This document shows positions 7,208-14,816 of a DNA stretch of 62,152 nt, piece by piece (the stretch's first letter is position 1; each line of letters begins with the position of its first letter). Position numbers and translations under genes: made by a program. This DNA is from Fibrobacter succinogenes (GTDB taxonomy: Bacteria; Fibrobacterota; Fibrobacteria; Fibrobacterales; Fibrobacteraceae): positions 1 through 62,152 of the forward strand of contig CADBHQ010000018.1 of the NCBI GenBank assembly GCA_902794535.1, read 5' to 3'. The notes beneath the pieces were generated by a model that worked only from the letters and a program-made list of their open reading frames with translations, did no database searches and had not been told where the DNA came from.

Positions 7208-8724
7208 TTTTCGCTTGATGAACAGGCCCCGACCCAGATGTGTCCTTCTTGTATGGATTCTACCTTCACGGGAGTGCCTGCTTCGATGATTTCGCCGTGG
7301 GTCTGAACGTCAAACAGTTTTCCGTTAATGAGCGCTTGGCCTACCGGGCGCAGGAACGTCTTGGCGATGCCTTCGTCACCGATTGCAACTTCCTGGATTG
7401 CTTCGGTGGGCGAGGCGGCGGTTTCCAAGTCAGTCTTGAGCATGGGCGTCCAGCCTTCGGGCAAAAGCGGAATCAGGTACTTGCTTGCGGCGATTGGGAA
7501 TACGAGTGCGATTGCCGCACAGCTTAACATGTAGAGTAGCCCGATTAGCCAGGGTGTGGCGTCAAAAGTCGTTTCGATGGTTTCGGGCACGTATTCGGGC
7601 ATTTCTGAAGGTTCGAACGAAAGCGCGAGTGCAAGAATCATGCACACGATACCGCCGATGCCGAACAGGAACGTTCCCGGCATCACGAAGATTTCGACCA
7701 AGAACAGCACCACGCCGGCCACCAGCAGAATCGCCGGAATGTAGCCGTCGAGCTGCGGGGCGAACTGTCCGAGGAACACGATGCCGATCAGGATGATGCC
7801 GATGATTCCGAACAAGCCAAAGCCCGGCGTCTTGAATTCGATGTAGAGCGCGCCGAAACCGAGAATCAAGAGAAGGCCGGAAATCGCGGCGATGGCCGAG
7901 GCTATGTCTTCGCCGAGGGTGGTTTCGACTTCGCTTCTGCTTTCGATGGCGAGCTTGGTTTCAAATTCGTCGCGGCTCTTGAAGGTGCCCTGCGAGAATC
8001 CGAGTTCCAACGCTTCCTTGTCGGTCATGGTCAGAAGTTCGCCTTCTTTCACGAGAATCTTCGGGGCGCCCCAGAATGCCTTGGTGGCGCTGTCGAGGAC
8101 TTCATACTTGGAGCCTTCGATAATGAGCGTGGTGTCGCGCTGAGACTTTTTACCCTTGTCGAGCGTGGCGGTGAGTTCAAGAACTTGGAGTTCCGGCGTC
8201 ACGAAGGCAGAACTCAGGAGCTCCGGATAACCGTTACGCTGGGCAAGGTTCCTGAATTTGGCGCGGAGCGGGGACTGGATTTTTTCGCCGACGATTTGCG
8301 GAGTGCCGTCGCCACCCTGCACGATGGGGGCGCAGTCGCCAATCGTGGTGGCTTCGAGCATGTAAAGCTTTTGGCAGGCGAGCGCGATAAGGCTGCCCGC
8401 ACTGATCGCTTTCTTTTTCACGAGCGCGATGGTGGTCGGGCCCTTGACGGCCATAATGGTGTCCACCAGATCGAAGGCTGCGTCGAGGCGTCCACCGAAG
8501 GTGTTGATTTCAAAGACGATGTAGTCTGGATTTTCTTGGAGCGCGTCATCGATGGCGCGGGCGCAGAAATCGTACATAGACGGTTCTACGTCGCCTTCCA
8601 GCTTAATCCAGACGGCATGTTTTTTAGTTTCTTGAGTGGTGGTGGAATCGATTGATGTGGTGTCGGCAAAACAGAATGCCGCAAGCACCAAAAGGGTAGA
8701 AAAAATACGCTCAAACAACTTCAT
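7204..8724 (-). CDS. NfeD-family membrane-bound ClpP-class serine protease
   Basis: 506 aa. A signal peptide (MKLFERIFSTLLVLAAFCFA) is followed by a ClpP/crotonase-like domain with GGRLDAAFDLVDTI and the nucleophile region KAISAGSLIALACQ. Four hydrophobic segments lie around residues 275-420, and a C-terminal NfeD OB-fold-like domain includes LINGKLFDVQTHGEIIEAG. Long NfeD proteins pair with flotillin/stomatin partners, and floA is two genes downstream. The reading frame stays open to 8892, but that extension is encoded by a dispersed repeat and is rejected. ATG 8724 has GGAGG only 1 nt away and TATATTGG ending 4 nt before it, which suits a leaderless start. An in-frame TTG two codons on would have better spacing. 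Confidence 0.88.
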   Translation of the reverse strand: MKLFERIFSTLLVLAAFCFADTTSIDSTTTQETKKHAVWIKLEGDVEPSMYDFCARAIDDALQENPDYIVFEINTFGGRLDAAFDLVDTIMAVKGPTTIALVKKKAISAGSLIALACQKLYMLEATTIGDCAPIVQGGDGTPQIVGEKIQSPLRAKFRNLAQRNGYPELLSSAFVTPELQVLELTATLDKGKKSQRDTTLIIEGSKYEVLDSATKAFWGAPKILVKEGELLTMTDKEALELGFSQGTFKSRDEFETKLAIESRSEVETTLGEDIASAIAAISGLLLILGFGALYIEFKTPGFGLFGIIGIILIGIVFLGQFAPQLDGYIPAILLVAGVVLFLVEIFVMPGTFLFGIGGIVCMILALALSFEPSEMPEYVPETIETTFDATPWLIGLLYMLSCAAIALVFPIAASKYLIPLLPEGWTPMLKTDLETAASPTEAIQEVAIGDEGIAKTFLRPVGQALINGKLFDVQTHGEIIEAGTPVKVESIQEGHIWVGACSSSEK

Positions 8725-8728
8725 ACCT

Positions 8729-8736
8729 CCAATATA
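8729..8736 (-). promoter_or_regulatory. TATATTGG promoter box of nfeD
   Basis: Minus-strand TATATTGG, 7 of 8 to TAnnTTTG, ends 4 nt before the ATG at 8724. The start site would then be close to the A of the ATG. Confidence 0.4.
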
Positions 8737-8792
8737 TGAAGATTTTGGCCTAAAAAGTGCGGAATTCTGCGAAAAACTCTTTAAAATGAGTG

Positions 8793-8966
8793 AGGGGGAG
8801 GTTTCCCCCTGGTTCGCACTACGTTGCTCTCCACTCCCTCGCCTAGGGGCTTCGCCCCTAAAACCCCAATTGTCACACGGATTGGGAATCACTAACGTGA
8901 TTCCTGTTATGATAACCCAAAAGAGATAAAAATGCCGTTAGGCATTTCAAATCCGTGTGGTAATTC
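8793..8966 (+). repeat. Composite hairpin repeat, copy 1
   Basis: Four ordered hairpins. A: AGGGGGA/TCCCCCT (8793-8810). B: TAGGGGC, TTC, GCCCCTA (8844-8860), then AAAACCCC. Next come outer arms CACACGGATT (8874-8883) and AATCCGTGTG (8950-8959). Between the arms is a 66-bp module with hairpin 1, GGAATCAC-TAAC-GTGATTCC (8885-8904), and hairpin 2, AAATGCC-GTTA-GGCATTT (8930-8947). Copy 2 lies at 25312-25496 with the module inverted. Together with the promoter of the pectate lyase locus this accounts for the whole 8725-9118 gap. Confidence 0.85.
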
Positions 8967-9118
8967 ATTATATTTTACTGTTTTCTTGAATTTTGAGAAC
9001 ATTTTTGATTGTAAAATCTTTAAAAATATCAAATAAATATTGATTTTTGTATTGCTTTTGTCAAATTTTAAGTGTATATTTTGATAAGAAATTTGAGAAC
9101 ATTTTCAAAAAGGGATGG

Positions 9119-11202
9119 ATGAATATGGTTTCAACAGGTTCCAAAATGGTTTCTAGAGTGGCGCTCGGTGTGGCGCTTCTCGGATTTGCCGGGGCTTATG
9201 CGGCTGGCTTGAATCGGCTTTTGCCGAATGGGCTTCCGATGGTTCGGACAGCTACAATGTCTATTATACGGGCGCCGGCGCAAGCAACGTCAAGGTAGAC
9301 GGTCAGCTCATTCGCAAGTACGGCTCCAAGTACCGTGTCGACGTGGTCGGTCTCAAGGCCGGTAGCTACACGCTTAAGGTGGCCTCCGTCAAGGGCGGCA
9401 AAGAAGGCGCTTCGACGACTTCGAAGTCCCTCACCGTTAAGGCGCATGACCGTGCAGGCTTCGCCTTTAGCAACGGCCATGTTCCGGGCGCTTACAAGAC
9501 CGATGGTACGCTCAAGAGCGGCGCCGTGGTTCTCTATGTGGCCGAATCGACCAAGAATACCATCAAGCTTGATGTGGTGACGAGCAGTAAGGGGGCCGTA
9601 ACGGAATGCGTGGGCCTCCAGAATATCTTGACGGCGTTCAAGAAGGGCTACGATACGCGTCCGCTCGCCATTCGCTTGATTGGCAACGTGACCGACCCCG
9701 AAGTGACCGACAAGGGTGACATTCTGATTGACCTGGGCAAAAAGGAAGGTGGCGCCATGACCATCGAAGGTATCGGTAACGACGCTACGGCAAACGGCTG
9801 GGGCATTCGTATCAAGAACGCTTTCGATGTTGAAATCCGCAACATCGGTGTTATGAATGTCGATTCCGACGAAGGCGACAACATTGGCCTGCAGCAGGAT
9901 AACCAGTACATTTGGGTGCACAACTGCGACTTCTTCTACGGCCATGCGGGTAGCGATAAGGACCAGGTCAAGGGCGATGGTGCCTTGGACTGCAAAAAGT
10001 CCACCTACGTGACCTTCAGCTACAACCACTTCTGGGATAACGGTAAGTCGAACTTGCTCGGCCTTTCCGAAGGTACGACTGACGGTCTCTACATCACTTA
10101 TCACCACAACTGGTACGACCATTCCGATAGCCGCCACCCGCGCGTGCGCTTCTACAGCGCCCATGTGTACAATAACTACTACGATGGCGTGGCCAAATAC
10201 GGCGCCGGTTCTACGAAGGGCTCTTCCGTCTTTATGGAAGCGAACTACTTCCGTAATTGCAAGTACCCGATGATGACGTCTATGCAGGGAAGCGACGTGT
10301 ATGCTGGCGGCACCACTCGCGATACCAAGAACAATCCGACATTCAGCAGCGAAGATGGCGGCTCTATCAAGGCTTATAACAACCACATGGAAGGTTCTTA
10401 CACGTTCATTCCGTATGGTGCAAGCAAGTATGTGCTCAAGGGCTCTGAAACGGCGGTTGGCTCCATCGATACCAAGGCCGACTTTGACGCCTACGTGGTT
10501 TCTAGCCGCAACGACAAGGTTCCGAATACGGTCAAGTCTTATGCCGGTGCGAATGCCTACAACAATTTCGATACCGACAATTCCGTGATGTACAGCTACA
10601 CGGCGGATTCTCCGGCGCAGGCCATGGCGAATGTGCGTGCTTATGCAGGCCGCGTGCAGGGTGGTGATTTCAAATGGACCTTTGACAACTCGGTGGACGA
10701 TGCCGCCTACGAAGTGAACCAAAAGTTGAAAGATGCTCTGATGGCTTACAAGGGGAGCAACGGCGAAGTCATGGAATATGCAAGTTCTTCTTCAGTGAAG
10801 CCGGAATCCAGCTCGTCGGTGCAGTCTTCCAGCTCTGAGGCGAAGTCTTCAAGTTCCGAAGCCAAGTCCTCTAGCTCCGAAGAGGTTTCGTCTAGTTCCG
10901 AGGCAAAGTCCTCCAGCTCTCAGGAAGAAGTGGAAAGTTCTTCGAGCGAACAATCCCAGGCGATAGTCGCTAAGATGCAGGTGGCGTCCCCGATGCGCTA
11001 TATCGCAAGCGAAAGCCGTCTTGAAATCAATGCGGATGTGCGCCGTCTGAACATTTTCGATGTGAATGGCCATGTCGTAAAGATGTCGACCGAGGCGGTG
11101 TCGCAGTCGAGTGTGGATTTGTCCAGCTTTAAGCCGGGCGTTTACCTAGTGCGCCTGGTGGCAGGCGGCAAGGCCTACCAGCAAAAAATTGTGAAACGGT
11201 AA
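9119..11202 (+). pseudogene. Secreted PL1 pectate lyase with poly-Ser linkers and C-terminal sorting-type domain, frameshifted
   Basis: The signal peptide (MVSRVALGVALLGFAGAYAA) is in frame 2, while the rest is in frame 1, starting WLESAFAEWASDGSDSYNVY. Joining them needs a shift at 9200-9209, where GGCT occurs twice; one more GGCT unit would give AAGWLES in frame. After an Fn3/Ig-like N-terminal region comes a PL1 pectate lyase beta helix with VKGDGALDCKKSTYVTFSYN and the catalytic-arginine region DSRHPRVRF. Then a linker of repeated SSSS blocks (about 10790-10960) and a C-terminal domain ending VYLVRLVAGGKAYQQKIVKR. It would cleave pectate outside the cell if intact. Start ATG 9119 or 9125 follows AGGG. 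It could be phase-variable, a true pseudogene, or an assembly error. Confidence 0.8.
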
Positions 11203-11284
11203 ATCCCCGTTTCGCTAAAGAGTCGCATAGTTCTTGCCGCGTTTTCTGAGGTGTTCGGGACGGCAAGAAATTTGTGTGGAGTAG

Positions 11285-11312
11285 CTCCCGGGCGTGCACG
11301 CCCGGGAGTTTT
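11285..11312 (+). terminator. Perfect 12-bp-arm palindrome; terminator
   Basis: CTCCCGGGCGTG (11285-11296) and CACGCCCGGGAG (11297-11308) form a perfect palindrome followed by TTTTC. It lies 80 bp after the pectate lyase stop. Confidence 0.75.
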
Positions 11313-11357
11313 CAATTACTCTTGCCAAAAATCCTTACTTTTATTACCTTTCTGCAC

Positions 11358-11429
11358 ATGAACATGATTCTGAATCTACGACTTATTAACCTACTAGGAC
11401 ATTGCGCTGGAGCGCAAGCCGGTTTTTAA
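11358..11429 (+). CDS. Leucine-rich leader peptide of the leu attenuator
   Basis: A 23-codon ORF from ATG 11358 to TAA 11427. It starts MNMILNLRLINLLGHCAGA. Five of residues 5-13 are leucine, three of them CTA, and two CTA codons stand together at 11391-11396. No Shine-Dalgarno sequence is obvious; a second ATG lies two codons on. Its position 160 bp before leuA and the three alternative RNA stems that follow make it a regulatory peptide rather than a functional product: stalling at the Leu codons when charged tRNA-Leu is scarce would favour the antiterminator. Confidence 0.78.
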   Translation: MNMILNLRLINLLGHCAGAQAGF

Positions 11430-11514
11430 GCATAGGTTCAAGACGATTTTAGAGTTTTAACCCAAGGATTTAAACCATAAGGCCCGCTCCAATGAGGATG
11501 CGGGTTCTTTTTTT
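11402..11514 (+). promoter_or_regulatory. Transcription attenuator of leuA (pause hairpin, antiterminator, terminator)
   Basis: Three mutually exclusive stems. Pause: TTGCGCT (11402-11408) with AGCGCAA (11411-11417). Antiterminator: TGGAGCG (11408-11414) with CGCTCCA (11485-11491). Terminator: GGCCCGC (11481-11487) with GCGGGTT (11500-11506, two G-U pairs), followed by CTTTTTTT. A ribosome stalled on the paired CTA codons would mask the pause stem's 5' arm and leave TGGAGCG free to capture CGCTCCA, preventing termination. This is the trp/leu-type logic seen directly in sequence; in vivo function is inference. Confidence 0.8.
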
Positions 11515-11587
11515 AGGTCAAATTTCTATTTTTTTGACGTAAAAACGAACTTGAGCCTTGTTGGACAGGCAAGGAGATAAGGAAAAA

Positions 11588-13122
11588 ATGAGCGAAAATA
11601 CGAATGCAAGACAACCCTTCTTCTATGACGTAACACTGCGCGACGGTAACCAGGCGCTTCCGAAGCCCTGGAATAATGCGCAAAAGAAGGATGTTTATCT
11701 TCAGTTGCTCAAGCTGGGCGTGCAGGGTGCCGAAGTCGGTTTCCCGGCGTCTTCTGAAATGGATTTTGAATCTTGTAAGGAACTCGCGCAGCTCACTGCG
11801 AAAATGGCCGAAGAAGGCGACGAAGTCGCAAAGCGCATCGTGGTCTCTGGCTTGGCCCGCTGTGTGGAAAGCGATATCCAGCGCTGCTGGGAGGCCGTGC
11901 AGTACGCTCCGCATCCGCGTATCCATACCTTCCTTGCCACAAGCCCCCTGTCTATGGAACATGTGCTGCACATGACGCCGGAACAGGTGAAGGAAAAGGC
12001 AGTGCATTGTGTGAAGTTTGCAAAGTCGCTCGTGGGTGACAAGGGCGATGTGGAATTCAGCGCCGAACACTTTGGCGACTGCCTCGAGAACATGGATTTC
12101 GTGATTGACGTGCTGAAGGCCGTGGTCGAAGCCGGTGCGACGACCATCAACCTGCCGAATACGGTCGAACGTTATCGTCCGTTCCTGAAGCCCTGCCGAA
12201 GAATATCACGATTTCAGTCCACTGCCACAACGACTTGGGTATGGCAACGGCTGCGACCGTCGAAAGTTTCTTCGTGGGTGCGACCCAGCTGGAAGTTGCC
12301 CTGAATGGTCTCGGTGAACGTTGCGGCAACACGAACTTCTACGAAGTCGCAGTCGCGCTGCATAACTCCGGCGTGAATACGGGCCTGCACATGGAGCGCA
12401 TTTACGAAACGGCCATCCTGATTTCCCAGTGGTCGGGTATCAGCATTTACAGCCGCGCCCCGCTGATCGGTGCCGAAGCGATTGTGCACCGTAGCGGCAT
12501 CCACCAGGATGGCGCCTCCAAGACGAAGGACATGAAGAAGGGCGCCTACCGCCCCATCGACTACTCGATTATCGGTCGTCACCAGAACGATTCGCTCAGC
12601 TTCACGAGCCAGAGTGGCCGTACCGCCGTGTATGAAATTATCACGAAGTTCGGCTACAAGATGTCGCTCGCCGAAGCCGCTGAACTGCAGCCGATTCTGA
12701 AGGCCTGCAGCGAAAAGGAAGGCGAACTGTCTGCCGAACGCGTGCTGGATGTGTTCCGCGAACATTTTGTGAATGTAAACGGCCGCTTGATTTTCAACAA
12801 CATCGAAGTCGTACCCGACGAAAACCGCTTTATCTTCCACTTCAAGAAGGATGGCGAAGCTTTGGTGAAGTCCGTGACGGCCGAAGGCCCGATCGAGGCT
12901 GCCCTCATGCTCATGCGCGAAATCGGCATGCCGGTGGAACTCGTGAAGTACCGCCAGCTTGTTGTGCCCGAAAAGGACAAGGTCTGGGCAGGCCGAGGCC
13001 TCAGCCGCATTGTGCTGAAGGCGAACAACGTCGAAGTCGAAGGCCGCGGCGTCTCTAGCGATACGCTCAAGGCAAACATGCGCGCTCTCTTCGGTGGCGT
13101 GAACCTGCTGTATAAAAAATAG
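11588..13122 (+). pseudogene. leuA: 2-isopropylmalate synthase-like gene, broken by an internal deletion and frameshift
   Basis: The 5' part (frame 2) has the family start FFYDVTLRDGNQALPKPW, then VSGLARCVESDI and NLPNTVERYRP. The 3' part (frame 1) resumes at EALPKNITISVHCHNDLG and runs through GNTNFYEVAVAL and HRSGIHQDG to the regulatory-type C-terminal region. Between YRP and EALPKN the family normally has a further dozen or so residues, so about 40 nt appear lost near 12178-12190 together with the frame. The HxH metal motif (HCHND) and the DTLRDG-like motif survive on separate frames. Acetyl-CoA plus 2-oxoisovalerate condensation in leucine synthesis is the expected reaction. SD AAGGAG and an attenuator precede it. 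Alternatives: an assembly collapse, or a related homocitrate/citramalate synthase. Confidence 0.8.
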
Positions 13123-13131
13123 GAGGCTCCT

Positions 13132-13497
13132 ATGCTCGAACAACTGAAACGTCCTTTCAAGAAACGCTACGACAAGGTCCGCACTTATGCGGGAAACTTT
13201 GTCGGACCGGTCAAGGAATCCGCGTCCAAGTTGTTCGCGTTGTTCCCGAAGCTGGAAGCCTTTGCCGGTTTAGAGGACCAGGCTGAAGCTCCGGCCGAAG
13301 GGGAGATTGCTCCTGTTGAAGGAAACGGGAAACCTTCCGGCATTAAAGGCTTTGTCGCGAAGTTCAAGGATTTTAAAAAATCTCTCAAGGGACTTTCTGA
13401 TTTCCAGAAGTTGATACTCCTCACGATTGCCGTAGTGCTCCCTGCAGGTATCTTTATCGCCGTTGCTCTAGCGGCAATCTTGCGCCGGAAGAAGTAA
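13132..13497 (+). CDS. Small protein with C-terminal membrane anchor, unknown
   Basis: 121 aa, not recognised. A basic amphipathic N-terminus (MLEQLKRPFKKRYDKVRTYA), an acidic Ala/Glu/Pro linker (about 45-65), then one C-terminal transmembrane helix (LILLTIAVVLPAGIFIAVAL) followed by RRKK: a tail-anchored topology with the bulk in the cytoplasm. AGGAGG precedes the ATG. It begins 9 bp after leuA and its TAA overlaps the ATG of the aminotransferase gene (TAATG), so the three genes probably share a transcript. Confidence 0.6.
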   Translation: MLEQLKRPFKKRYDKVRTYAGNFVGPVKESASKLFALFPKLEAFAGLEDQAEAPAEGEIAPVEGNGKPSGIKGFVAKFKDFKKSLKGLSDFQKLILLTIAVVLPAGIFIAVALAAILRRKK

Positions 13498-14810
13498 TGC
13501 TCTCTTCCCGACTCCCTAAAGATCTTTCGCCATCGCCGTTCTTTGCCGAGCTGGAACGCGCGAAGGCGTGCGCGAAAAAGGAGGCGGCCGAGGGAGGACT
13601 CTCGTTTATTGACATGACGGTTTCTTCGCCTGTGAAGGCGGGGTTGCCGGTGGAGCTGGATGCCGCTGTCGATGAAGGTCGAGAATCATTTGGATGCTGG
13701 AATCCGGATGCTGCGGGTTGGAAGTCGGCGCGCGAGGCGGTGGTGGAGTATTACCGCGAACGTGGCGGAAACTTTACGGCCGGCCAGATTATTCTGACTG
13801 CAAGTACCAGCGAAGCGTACTCTGTTTTGTTCAAGACATTCTGCGATCCGGGCGATGTGATTCTGACGCCGATGCCGGGGTATCCGCTGCTTGATACGCT
13901 TGCGCAACTCGAACACTTGGAATGCGCGCCGTATTTTCTGCAACTTAGACGAGAGAACGCTCGTAAACTCGCTACAGACGAGAGACGAGAGGGCACGGCG
14001 TTTAGATTCGTTCTCGATTCCGACAGTTTGCTTGCTGCTCCGGAGAAGGCGCAAATCTTGCTGCTGGTTTCGCCGCATAATCCGACGGGTCATTGCGTCT
14101 CTCGCGAAGAATGGAATGCGGCGGTCCGTTTCTGCGAAGAGAACGACATGATTCTCGTGGTCGACGAAGTCTTCGGCGATTACGGCTTTTCGAACAAGGC
14201 CTCGCGAACATGGCAATATGTTTTCGGCGCGTGTCATCCTGGGCCCCGAAACAAGTTCGGGGTAAACTCCGAGCAACTCTGGGATGCGGGCGGTAACGAC
14301 TTCATCAATCTGCCGGAGAACGGCCCCAAGTGCCCGATTTTTTGGCTGAATGGCCTCAGCAAGGCCGTGGGCTCGCCGCAGCTCAAGCTCGGCTGGATGG
14401 CTTTCTACGCCCCGCGTGAACGCTTTGAAGAAATCCGCGCGGCGCTAGAATTCGTCGAAGATGCCTACCTGAGTGTGTCCGCCCCGGCACAGGCGCTGGG
14501 TACGTCGCTGTTGCCCAAGGCCTCGGCCTACGAAGCTCAAGTCAAGGAACGCCTGCTTGCCAATTGGCAGACGCTCCGCGAAGCATTCCCAGCCAAGTAC
14601 TGTCCTGAGGTTTTGGGCGGCTGGTACGCTGTCGTGCGCCTCGGTGAAGACGACGAGGAACTCACGCTTCGCTTGCTGCGTGAAAAGCGTGTTCTTGTAC
14701 AGCCCGGATTCTTCTTCGATTTCGACGAAGACGGCTGGGTGGTGATTAGCTTGTTGCAAGAACCCGCGACTTTTAAGGAAGCGGTGCAGCGAATGAAAGA
14801 ACTGCAATAG
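13497..14810 (+). CDS. Class I/II PLP aminotransferase with two repeat-derived inserts
   Basis: 437 aa. Fold type I motifs: ILTASTSEAYSVLFKTFCDP, PMPGYPLLDTLA, VSPHNPTGHCV (PLP-binding Asn), VDEVFGDYG (Asp), and the Schiff-base lysine in LNGLSKAVGSPQLKLGW. It transfers an amino group between an amino acid and a 2-oxo acid; substrate unknown, though a role beside leuA in branched-chain or related synthesis is possible. It is about 40 residues longer than usual. Two stretches explain this: residues about 150-166, encoded by a GACGAGAG-type iteration (13944-13992), and residues about 245-260, encoded by a palindromic repeat (14232-14270). Both are in frame and between core motifs. The ATG overlaps the previous stop. 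Confidence 0.88.
   Translation: MLSSRLPKDLSPSPFFAELERAKACAKKEAAEGGLSFIDMTVSSPVKAGLPVELDAAVDEGRESFGCWNPDAAGWKSAREAVVEYYRERGGNFTAGQIILTASTSEAYSVLFKTFCDPGDVILTPMPGYPLLDTLAQLEHLECAPYFLQLRRENARKLATDERREGTAFRFVLDSDSLLAAPEKAQILLLVSPHNPTGHCVSREEWNAAVRFCEENDMILVVDEVFGDYGFSNKASRTWQYVFGACHPGPRNKFGVNSEQLWDAGGNDFINLPENGPKCPIFWLNGLSKAVGSPQLKLGWMAFYAPRERFEEIRAALEFVEDAYLSVSAPAQALGTSLLPKASAYEAQVKERLLANWQTLREAFPAKYCPEVLGGWYAVVRLGEDDEELTLRLLREKRVLVQPGFFFDFDEDGWVVISLLQEPATFKEAVQRMKELQ
13944..13992 (+). repeat. GACGAGAG-type oligonucleotide iteration inside a coding gene
   Basis: Contains TAGACGAGAGAACG and CAGACGAGAGACGAGAGGG, iterating an AGACGAGAG unit. The same unit occurs in complement between genes near 52110-52167 (CTTTCGCCTCTCGTCTAA). 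Here it is translated in frame as charged residues (LRRENARKLATDERREG). Confidence 0.6.
14232..14270 (+). repeat. Palindromic repeat inside a coding gene
   Basis: TGTCATCCTGGG followed by CCCCGAA (14244-14250), loop ACAAG, TTCGGGG (14256-14262), then TAAACTCC. It shares the TGTCATCCTG head of the repeats at 5219, 25219 and 46881. Translated in frame from Cys246 (CHPGPRNKFGVNSE). Confidence 0.7.
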
Positions 14811-14816
14811 TTGGCT

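Noticed and set aside
8725..8892. N-terminal extension of the NfeD protein by 56 residues
   Set aside because: It is encoded largely by the composite hairpin repeat and would precede the signal peptide.
9196..10722. 508-codon open frame on the minus strand
   Set aside because: Opposite the pectate lyase coding region, with His/Val-rich shadow composition.
11401..11480. Possible riboswitch upstream of leuA
   Set aside because: The sequence is better explained by a peptide-controlled attenuator with three exclusive stems; no known ligand-binding core was seen.
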